Source: Lentisphaeria bacterium (GTDB lineage Bacteria; Verrucomicrobiota; Lentisphaeria; Victivallales; Victivallaceae). From it: a stretch of DNA of 27,420 nucleotides. The notes below the pieces were generated by a model. The model was given only the letters and a program-made list of their open reading frames with translations. It ran no database searches and was not told where the DNA came from. A program made the translations under genes and the position numbers. The DNA lies in assembly GCA_900768515.1 (NCBI GenBank), contig CAAGDG010000165.1:1-27420 (forward strand), given 5' to 3'. Below are positions 10,025-16,140 of this stretch, piece by piece (position 1 is the first letter of the stretch; the number at the start of each line of letters is the position of its first letter).

Positions 10025-11227
10025 TCAAGCGATGGTAACGATATCTGCAATAATTTTTTCCATAATCTGCGGATAATCCGGAATTTTCAGCTCCTCCGCC
10101 TCGGCCAGCGGCTCCGGAACCGCCGTCGAAGGCGAGGAGGGCGCGAAAACCGTGCAGCTGTCCGGCACCTGCACGCTGGAGAGTTCGAACGTTCCGATCT
10201 CCTCGGCGATCCGGATCGATTCGAGCTTGTCCGCTCCGACCAGGGGGCGCAGCACCAGCATCCGGATCGATCGGTTGATGGTGTTCATGTTGACCAGCGT
10301 CTGGCTGGCGACCTGCCCGACCGCCTCGCCGGTGACCAGCGCCCGGCATTCGGTGCGACCGGCAATCTGTTCGGCGATCCGGAGCATGGCGCGCCGGTAG
10401 AGGACGGTCCGGAACCGTTCGTTGCAACGGTCGCGGATCTCCCGCTGCATCGGCGCCAGGTTGCAGACGTGAAGTTTCCCGTTGCGCTGGAATCGGTTCA
10501 GGTGCGCCGCGATGCCGCGGACCTTGTCGACGGTCTCCGGCGGCGTGTAGGGAGCGCTGTGGAAGGTGATGAAGTCGGTCGGACATCCCCGTTTCATGAC
10601 CAGGTAGGCTGCAACCGGGGAGTCGATCCCGCCGGAGAGCAGCGTCAGCACCCGCGGGTTGCTGCCCACCGGCAGTCCGCCGGGTCCCCGGAACTCCTCC
10701 CAGAAGATCGCCGCGAATTCGTCGCGCACTTCGCAGCCGAGCGTGACCTCCGCATGTTTGAGGTCGATTTTGAACTTGTCGTCTCCGAAGAGGCCGGCGA
10801 TGGAGGTGACGAGATCGATCTCGATCTCCTGCGACCGCAGCGGAAACCGTTTGTTGCTCCGGCGTGCCCGCACCCGGAAGGTCAGCTGCGGTTTTTCCGC
10901 GAAACGCGGAGCCAGTACGGCGGGCGCCGTGGCGAGTGCGGCAGAGCGGATCGCATCCATGTCGACCGGCAGCTTGACCGCCGGGGAGAAGGATTCCAGG
11001 CCGAAAGCGGCCGCCAGCTGCGGACGGATCGCCTCGACTTCCGCCGCGGTGAATTCGCTGTTCCCGACCGGTTCCACCCAGACTCTGCCGCGCACCCGCC
11101 GGACCTGACAGGCAACCGTGTGTTTGAGCAGGTGGCGGATATTTTCAACCAGGCATTTTTCAAACATGTTCCGGTTATTGCCCTTGGTGGCAATCTCGTG
11201 ATACCGGCAGATGATGCAGTTGTACAT
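10025..11227 (-). CDS. thiI: tRNA 4-thiouridine synthase ThiI (no rhodanese domain)
   Basis: 400 residues. The N-terminal ferredoxin-like and THUMP region (about 1-165) binds tRNA; the PP-loop SGGIDS at 198-203 binds ATP to adenylate U8, and the D-F-I-T-F-H-S and RAL-V-T-G-E-A-V-G-Q-V-A-S-Q motifs are typical of ThiI. It makes 4-thiouridine in tRNA and in many bacteria also supplies thiamine thiazole sulfur. The C-terminal rhodanese domain of the enterobacterial enzyme is missing, as in most other lineages, so another sulfur carrier is needed. I start it at ATG 11227 (MYNCIICRYHEIATKGNNR) with GGAG seven bases upstream; a longer TTG frame to 11272 lacks support and overlaps the promoter. Confidence 0.93.
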   Translation of the reverse strand: MYNCIICRYHEIATKGNNRNMFEKCLVENIRHLLKHTVACQVRRVRGRVWVEPVGNSEFTAAEVEAIRPQLAAAFGLESFSPAVKLPVDMDAIRSAALATAPAVLAPRFAEKPQLTFRVRARRSNKRFPLRSQEIEIDLVTSIAGLFGDDKFKIDLKHAEVTLGCEVRDEFAAIFWEEFRGPGGLPVGSNPRVLTLLSGGIDSPVAAYLVMKRGCPTDFITFHSAPYTPPETVDKVRGIAAHLNRFQRNGKLHVCNLAPMQREIRDRCNERFRTVLYRRAMLRIAEQIAGRTECRALVTGEAVGQVASQTLVNMNTINRSIRMLVLRPLVGADKLESIRIAEEIGTFELSSVQVPDSCTVFAPSSPSTAVPEPLAEAEELKIPDYPQIMEKIIADIVTIA

Positions 11228-11259
11228 GAAAAGGCTCCGTTTCAGAAAAATTCCGTAAA

Positions 11260-11289
11260 AAGGTACCCTCAAACCCGGGAAAAGTCAAA
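11260..11289 (-). promoter_or_regulatory. Putative promoter of thiI
   Basis: Minus-strand TTGACT (11284-11289), 18-base spacer, TACCTT (11260-11265), about 33 bases upstream of the thiI ATG. The -35 hexamer is close to consensus. Confidence 0.5.
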
Positions 11290-11297
11290 TGGCAAAT

Positions 11298-11326
11298 TGA
11301 AAATTAACCATTTTGGCGGTAAAGTA
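11298..11326 (+). promoter_or_regulatory. Putative promoter of rsmE and the following cluster
   Basis: TTGAAA (11298-11303), 17-base spacer, TAAAGT (11321-11326), 37 bases before the rsmE ATG. It is back to back with the thiI promoter. Confidence 0.55.
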
Positions 11327-11363
11327 TTTCCCGAAAGAATCAGGATAAGGGAAGACGGAGCCG

Positions 11364-12050
11364 ATGCACAGTTTTTTCTGCGAGATCCCCGGCGCTCCCG
11401 GCACCGTGGCGGAGCTGGGGAAGCGGGAGCGCGACCATCTCTTTAAAACGCTGCGCGCCGCGCCGGGCGAAACGGTTGAACTGCTCGACGGCCGGGGTGG
11501 TCGCGCCCTCGCGGAGGTCCGTCCGGGCCGGACGCTCGAAGTAATCAAAGTCGAACGGGTTGCTCCTCCGGAACGGCGGCTGGTCCTCTGCTGCGCGGTT
11601 CCCCGCCGTTCCCGGTTCGACGTGCTGCTCAAGCAGGCGGCCGAACTGGGGGTCTGGTCGATCCGGCTGGTCCAGTGTGAACGCTCAGTGGCGCAGCCGG
11701 AGGGGAGCGACCGCTGGCAGCTGCTGCTCCAGGAGGGGTGCAAGCAGTCGAAGAATCCGTTTTTGCCTGAGATCGTGCCGCCGGCGCCGCTGGCGGACGT
11801 GCTGGCGGGACTGCGCGGGGAGGGAACCGGAATCTGTTACGGGGCGGTCTCCCCGGTCGCGGCACCGGTTCGCCCGGTGCGCGGCGATCTCGCCTGGATG
11901 GTCGGGCCGGAGGGGGGCTTCACCGCAGCCGAGGAGGAGGCGATGGTCCGCGCCGGGGCGATTGGATTGAATCTCGGACCGTGGGTGTTGCGGCTGGAGA
12001 CGGCGGCGGTATGCGGACTTGCGGTGTTGCGGCAGTGGATGATGTCATGA
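11364..12050 (+). CDS. rsmE: 16S rRNA (uracil1498-N3)-methyltransferase
   Basis: 228 residues of the SPOUT methyltransferase class. The C-terminal knot carries the SAM-binding motifs WMVGPEGGFTAAE, LGPWVLRLETAA, and the central KQAAELGVWSIRLVQCERS, which together are the RsmE signature; the N-terminal PUA-like part (MHSFFCEIPG...HLFKTLRAAPGE) binds RNA. It methylates U1498 of 16S rRNA in the assembled 30S subunit using S-adenosylmethionine. Slightly shorter than common 240-250-residue members. GGAG lies six bases ahead of the ATG. Its TGA overlaps the ATG of the next gene, pointing to coupled translation. Confidence 0.93.
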   Translation: MHSFFCEIPGAPGTVAELGKRERDHLFKTLRAAPGETVELLDGRGGRALAEVRPGRTLEVIKVERVAPPERRLVLCCAVPRRSRFDVLLKQAAELGVWSIRLVQCERSVAQPEGSDRWQLLLQEGCKQSKNPFLPEIVPPAPLADVLAGLRGEGTGICYGAVSPVAAPVRPVRGDLAWMVGPEGGFTAAEEEAMVRAGAIGLNLGPWVLRLETAAVCGLAVLRQWMMS

Positions 12051-12739
12051 TGCGGTTGTTTTACACGGTTTTCAGCTTGGTTCTGCTGTTCGGGCTCGCC
12101 GGGTGCGGCGATCCCGACGTGCGCAACAACCCGTTGATGCGCAAGGTTGAACAGTATCGGGAGGAGGGACGTCCCGAACTTGCGGAGAAGTTCTGCCGCG
12201 AACTGCTCCGGCAGCGTCCGGATTCCCCGGCGGCGCATCTGGCGATGGCGACGCTGTGCGACGAATCGCTGGATCGTCCGGCGGCGGCGTTGTTTCATTA
12301 TGATGAATTTCTGCGGCTGGCGCCGCCGGACGATCCGGAGCGCGAACCGGTCGCCGGTTACCGGAAACTGGTCCGGGCGCGGCTGCTCCGGCAGCTGAAG
12401 GCCGAGGATCTCCCCCAGCTCCCTCCCGGCGAGGTCGACGCTTTGCGGGCGGAGGTTGCCAGGCTTCGGACGGTGAACCTGCGGCTGGCGGAACGTATCA
12501 CCGCCGTTCAGCGGGAACAGGCGCAGCGTGCCCGGCGGGAGACGCCGGGCCGGGGCGGTTCTGCGGAGGATTCTCCCGGTGGGCGGCGTTACCGGGTGCA
12601 GTCCGGCGACACGCTCGGCCGGATCGCGGTGAAATTTTACGGTTCCGCGGCGAAGTCCGAGGGGATCCGCCGGGCGAACCGGCTGCCGGAGGGAGCCGTG
12701 CTGCGGATCGGGCAGGAGTTGATTCTGCCGGCGGAGTGA
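12047..12739 (+). CDS. LysM-domain lipoprotein
   Basis: 230 residues. The start ATG at 12047 overlaps the rsmE stop (ATGA). The N-terminus is a lipoprotein signal with lipobox L-A-G-C, Cys at residue 20. The middle region (PELAEKFCRELLRQRPDSPAAHLAMATLC... FHYDEFLRLAPPD) resembles a degenerate TPR pair, then a heptad-rich segment (VDALRAEVARLRTVNLRLAERITAVQREQA) suggests a short coiled coil. The C-terminus is a LysM domain (YRVQSGDTLGRIAVKFYG ... LRIGQELILP) that binds peptidoglycan. It is likely an envelope protein tethered to lipid and cell wall; no specific partner can be named. The longer frame starting at 11981 would lie inside rsmE and displace the signal peptide. Confidence 0.85.
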   Translation: MMRLFYTVFSLVLLFGLAGCGDPDVRNNPLMRKVEQYREEGRPELAEKFCRELLRQRPDSPAAHLAMATLCDESLDRPAAALFHYDEFLRLAPPDDPEREPVAGYRKLVRARLLRQLKAEDLPQLPPGEVDALRAEVARLRTVNLRLAERITAVQREQAQRARRETPGRGGSAEDSPGGRRYRVQSGDTLGRIAVKFYGSAAKSEGIRRANRLPEGAVLRIGQELILPAE

Positions 12740-12770
12740 GCCGGCGGAGGGTAACGGAAGAGGAGATGTC

Positions 12771-13352
12771 ATGTTGAGAAAAACGATACGGTTGTGTGCC
12801 GCCGTCATGCTGCTGTCGCTGCTGTTCGCCGGAGGCTGTTCCATCTTTCCGGAGCCGGCGCCGGCGGCGCCGGAGTACGATCTGGGGGAAGGCGCGGAAC
12901 TGGAGCCGTTGCCGGTGCCGGTGCGGATCGGCGTGATTCGGAACCTTTCGGGATCGGACCGGCGTTTCCTGTTTCGGAGGGCGGAGAACCGGATGGTCGC
13001 GTCGGAATCCGGACGGTGGCTGCTTTCCCCCGACCTGCTGATCGAACGGCGGCTGCTGGCCGACTTCTCCGGGAGTGACGACGGAGCGTCGAAACCGGAG
13101 GCTTTCGTCCGGATTGACGGCACACTGGTCCGGTTTGAATTCGACGAGGCCGCCCGGACGGCGGAGCTCGGCATGGACTATACGTTAAAACTCTACCTGG
13201 ATGGCGCTCTGCGGCGTACCGTGACCGGAAACCGGCGGTTCTCGGTTCCGGTGGAGGGAGAGGGCGCCGCCGCGGAGGCGGCGGCCATGAGCCGGGCGGT
13301 CGATCAGTTTGCGGCCGCGATCCGGGAGCAAATTGTAAAACAACCGCGGTAG
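12771..13352 (+). CDS. Lipoprotein, possibly an ABC-transport auxiliary component
   Basis: 193 residues with a lipoprotein signal ending in L-F-A-G-G-C (Cys at 23). The mature part begins with a Pro/Ala-rich linker, then a mixed alpha/beta domain with the pattern VRIGVIRNLSG...RFLFRRAENRMVASESGRWLLSPDLLIERRL...VRIDGTLVRFEFD...ARTAELGMDYTL. A strand-turn-strand layout with a tyrosine/arginine-containing loop and a C-terminal helix recalls PqiC/ABC_trans_aux-type lipoproteins, but this is resemblance only. GAGGAG precedes the ATG. Its position between a LysM lipoprotein and thyX in a same-strand cluster supports an envelope role and little more. Confidence 0.75.
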   Translation: MLRKTIRLCAAVMLLSLLFAGGCSIFPEPAPAAPEYDLGEGAELEPLPVPVRIGVIRNLSGSDRRFLFRRAENRMVASESGRWLLSPDLLIERRLLADFSGSDDGASKPEAFVRIDGTLVRFEFDEAARTAELGMDYTLKLYLDGALRRTVTGNRRFSVPVEGEGAAAEAAAMSRAVDQFAAAIREQIVKQPR

Positions 13353-13386
13353 AAAACGGAAACCCGCACTCAGGAGAAAGAACACG

Positions 13387-14082
13387 ATGGAACACTTGAA
13401 CATTCCCCCCGCCAATCACGTGAAGGTTCTGGACGGCCAGGGCTGGGTCGGTTTGATTGATCACCTCGGCAGCGAAGCGACCATCGTGAACGCCGCCCGG
13501 GTTTCATTCGGCAAACTCAAAAGTGAAATGGACGCGCGGGACGTCCGGCTGCTCGAGTATTTGATCAGCAACCGTCACACCAGCCCGCTGGAACACATGG
13601 TGTTCACGTTCAGCGTCCACTGTCCGCTCTTCGTCCGCGGCCAGTGGCACCGCCACCGGACCTGGAGCTACAACGAGATTTCGCGCCGCTACACCGAGAT
13701 CGATCTTGAATTCTACACTCCGGGCCGGCTGCGGCGGCAGTCCGAGGACAACCGGCAGGCCTCCTATTCCGACGAGACCTTCGACGACGCCGCGCTGCGC
13801 GAAGAGATCCGGGAGCACAACCGCCGGAGCCTGGCGCTCTACGAACATCTGCTCGATTCCGGCGTCTGCCGCGAGCAGGCGCGCGGGGTGCTCCCTCAAA
13901 ATATGATGGTCACCTTCTGGGGAACGGTCGATCTCTCCAATTTGCTCCACTTCCTTGAACTGCGCGACAGCGACCATGCCCAGGCGGAGATCCGCGAATA
14001 CGCGGTGGCGATCAAGAAACTGATCAAGCCGTTGATTCCGAACGTGGCGGCGTACTGGGAAAAACAGGGGCAGGTCTGGTAA
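13387..14082 (+). CDS. thyX: Flavin-dependent thymidylate synthase
   Basis: 231 residues. The ThyX hallmark RHRx7S is present as R89-H90-R91...S99 inside QWHRHRTWSYNEISRRY. Also seen are the substrate-binding region HTSPLEHMVFTF and the R-x-x-L-P-x-N-M-M-V-T-F-W stretch (REQARGVLPQNMMVTFW). The enzyme methylates dUMP to dTMP using methylenetetrahydrofolate with NADPH and FAD, so cells using it do not need ThyA with DHFR for this step. It has AGGAGA about ten bases before the ATG and is separated from pdxA by one base, so the two are almost certainly co-transcribed. Confidence 0.95.
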   Translation: MEHLNIPPANHVKVLDGQGWVGLIDHLGSEATIVNAARVSFGKLKSEMDARDVRLLEYLISNRHTSPLEHMVFTFSVHCPLFVRGQWHRHRTWSYNEISRRYTEIDLEFYTPGRLRRQSEDNRQASYSDETFDDAALREEIREHNRRSLALYEHLLDSGVCREQARGVLPQNMMVTFWGTVDLSNLLHFLELRDSDHAQAEIREYAVAIKKLIKPLIPNVAAYWEKQGQVW

Positions 14083-14083
14083 G

Positions 14084-15043
14084 ATGGCGGAACGCATCCC
14101 GGTCATTGCCGTCACGATGGGAGACCCCGCCGGAATCGGTCCGGAGCTGGCGGTGCGCGCCGCCGATTCCCCGCGCTGGGAGGGGCGGGCGCGGTTCGTG
14201 ATTTACGGCGTGGAATCGGTCCTTCTCGAAGCGGCGAAGCGGTGGTCCGGGGGGAGGCTTCCCCGGATCCAGCCGGTCGACGGTCCCGCTTTCGGAAGCT
14301 TTCGGATCGGGGAGGCGCAGCCGGAGTGCGGCCGGTGCGCGTACGATGCGCTGACGATGGCGGTCCGCGACGCGCTTTCCGGCGAAGTCGACGCGATCGT
14401 GACCGCGCCGATGAATAAATATGCGGTCAATCTGGCCGGCATTCCCTTCACCGGACACACCGAGCGGATTGCGGAGCTGTGCAGCTGCCGCGACTATGTG
14501 ATGATGCAGTCTTCGGGTTCACTGCGGATGGTGTTCGTGACCTGCCATGTGCCGCTGGCCCGGGTGTCGGAGCTGGCGACGCATGCGGAGATTGTCCGGG
14601 TGGCCCGGCTGCTGGACCGGGCGGTCCGGGACGAGGGGATCGAGCACCCCCGCCTGGCGGCCGCCGCGATCAATCCGCACGCGGGGGAGAATGGGTGCAT
14701 GGGGGACGAGGACGAGCTTCAGACCAAGCCGGCTCTCGCGGAACTGCGGGCGTCCGGGATTGCGATCGACGGACCCTTTCCGCCGGATACGCTCTTCATT
14801 GACTCCACCCGGAAGAAGTACGACGGGTTGGTGACCATGTATCACGACCAGGGGCATATCCCGTTCAAGATGCTGGCGTTTGACAGCGGGGTCAATTCGA
14901 CATTGGGGCTTCCGGTGATCCGGACCAGTCCCGACCACGGCACCGCCTTCGATATCGCCTGGCAGGGGCGGGCGGATTCCGGCAGTTTTTCCGCCGCGGT
15001 CGATCTGGCGGTTCGCCGGGTGATCGGGAGGAGGGCGCGATGA
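14084..15043 (+). CDS. pdxA: 4-hydroxythreonine-4-phosphate dehydrogenase
   Basis: 319 residues. Opens with the conserved IAVTMGDPAGIGPEL, followed by TAPMNKYAVNLAGIPFTGHTERIAEL (metal-ligand His), VTCHVPLARV, INPHAGENGCMGDED and YHDQGHIPFKMLAFDSGVNSTLGLPVIRTSPDHGTAFDIA, the full PdxA motif series. It oxidises 4-hydroxythreonine-4-phosphate with NAD in the DXP-dependent route to pyridoxal phosphate and is metal dependent. The motifs point to true PdxA rather than the catabolic PdxA2 branch, though the two are hard to separate by eye. The stop overlaps the next ATG by four bases (ATGA). Confidence 0.95.
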   Translation: MAERIPVIAVTMGDPAGIGPELAVRAADSPRWEGRARFVIYGVESVLLEAAKRWSGGRLPRIQPVDGPAFGSFRIGEAQPECGRCAYDALTMAVRDALSGEVDAIVTAPMNKYAVNLAGIPFTGHTERIAELCSCRDYVMMQSSGSLRMVFVTCHVPLARVSELATHAEIVRVARLLDRAVRDEGIEHPRLAAAAINPHAGENGCMGDEDELQTKPALAELRASGIAIDGPFPPDTLFIDSTRKKYDGLVTMYHDQGHIPFKMLAFDSGVNSTLGLPVIRTSPDHGTAFDIAWQGRADSGSFSAAVDLAVRRVIGRRAR

Positions 15044-16029
15044 AGTTTTTCTCTATTCTGCTGTCGGCGATGTTCCTGTCGGCGGCGGGGGTGTCGGCGG
15101 CGGGGGTGTCGGCGGCGGATGCGCCGGTTCCCCCGGCCGGCCGCGAGGAAGTCAACTCGGTGCTCGCATCGGTCAACGGCGATCCGATCAGCCTGGCCGA
15201 TCTGCTCCCCGCCACCCGCCAGAAAGAGTATCAGGCCTACGCGGCCTATGCCGGAAAAGATCTGGAGGAGGCGATCCGCCGGATCCGGATGGAGGCGGTG
15301 GAGGAGGAGATCGACCGGAAGCTGGTTTTGGCGGATTACCGGGCAAAACCGTTCGATCTTCCGGAGCAGGAGGTGGAAAGTGAACTTGACCGCCGGGCCG
15401 AATGGATGGGGTGCCGTTCCCGGGCCGAATTCATCCGGCGGGCGCGGGAGGCGGGTACCACGATTGAAAAACTGCGGGAACGGGTCCGGGAGGATCTGAT
15501 CGTCGCGATCAAGCTGCATGAACAGGAGGTCGCTTTTGCCGGCGTCACGCCGCGGGAGGTTTATGAATATTTCCAGCAGCACAAGGAGGAGTTCGTGAAA
15601 CCGGAGGCGCTGGAACTCGGGTTGATCCTGCTCCCCGCCGGGATGCCGGAACTGGAAACGGTGTCCGCGGAAATCTCCGCAGGGCTTGCCGCCGATCCCG
15701 GCCGGTTCTCGGAACTGGCGCGGCGCTACTCCGCCGGACCGGTCGCGTCGGAAGGGGGAAATCTCGGTGTGATCGAACGCCGCCGGCTGCGTCCGGAATT
15801 TGCCGCCGCGATGCCGGAGCTGGCCGAAGGGCGGGTCTATGGTCCGGTCCGGACGACGGACGGTGTGAATTTTCTCAAGGTGATCCGCCATCTGCCGGCG
15901 AGCGGGGCCGACTTCCGCGCCCGGGAACCGGAGATCCGGCGGAAGCTGGAGACCGAGGCCGCCACGCGGGCCCGGAGACGTTACCTTGACGGGTTGCGCG
16001 CAGGCGCAATTCTCCGGTACTTTTTTTAG
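15040..16029 (+). CDS. SurA/PpiC-type periplasmic peptidyl-prolyl isomerase
   Basis: 329 residues. A signal peptide (MKFFSILLSAMFLSAAG...) is followed by a SurA_N-like helical chaperone region (VLASVNGDPISLADLL ... AVEEEIDRKLVLADYR ... REDLIVAIKLHEQEVAFAGVTPREVYEYFQQHKEEF), then one parvulin domain (about 185-290: GRFSELARRYSAGPVASEGGNLGVIERRRLRPEFAAAMPELAEGRVYGPVRTTDGVNFLKVI). It probably helps fold outer-membrane or periplasmic proteins. It overlaps pdxA by four bases; surA and pdxA are also neighbours in enterobacteria, which supports the SurA-like reading. A near-perfect 15-bp tandem repeat lies in the signal peptide. Confidence 0.88.
   Translation: MKFFSILLSAMFLSAAGVSAAGVSAADAPVPPAGREEVNSVLASVNGDPISLADLLPATRQKEYQAYAAYAGKDLEEAIRRIRMEAVEEEIDRKLVLADYRAKPFDLPEQEVESELDRRAEWMGCRSRAEFIRRAREAGTTIEKLRERVREDLIVAIKLHEQEVAFAGVTPREVYEYFQQHKEEFVKPEALELGLILLPAGMPELETVSAEISAGLAADPGRFSELARRYSAGPVASEGGNLGVIERRRLRPEFAAAMPELAEGRVYGPVRTTDGVNFLKVIRHLPASGADFRAREPEIRRKLETEAATRARRRYLDGLRAGAILRYFF
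15074..15117 (+). repeat. 15-bp tandem repeat inside a signal peptide
   Basis: The unit GTCGGCGGCGGGGGT occurs almost three times in a row and encodes repeated S-A-A-G-V in the hydrophobic/cleavage region of the SurA-like protein. Being a multiple of three, unit gain or loss keeps the frame. Confidence 0.8.
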
Positions 16030-16047
16030 CATTTCCTGTGCCGGCGG

Positions 16048-16075
16048 TTGAATTTCCGGCGCAAGGGATTATATT
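16048..16075 (+). promoter_or_regulatory. Putative promoter of the kinase gene
   Basis: TTGAAT (16048-16053), 16-base spacer, TATATT (16070-16075), 65 bases before the kinase ATG, in the 111-base gap after the SurA-like gene. Confidence 0.4.
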
Positions 16076-16140
16076 CGTTGGAAAGAGTTGTTGATTTTTC
16101 AGAAAAACGTTGCTCGGCGATAACCGGATAAGAATACAAG

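Noticed and set aside
16041..16064. Hairpin GTGCCGG/CCGGCGC after the SurA-like gene
   Set aside because: No T-tract follows; it overlaps a plausible promoter, so it is not called a terminator.
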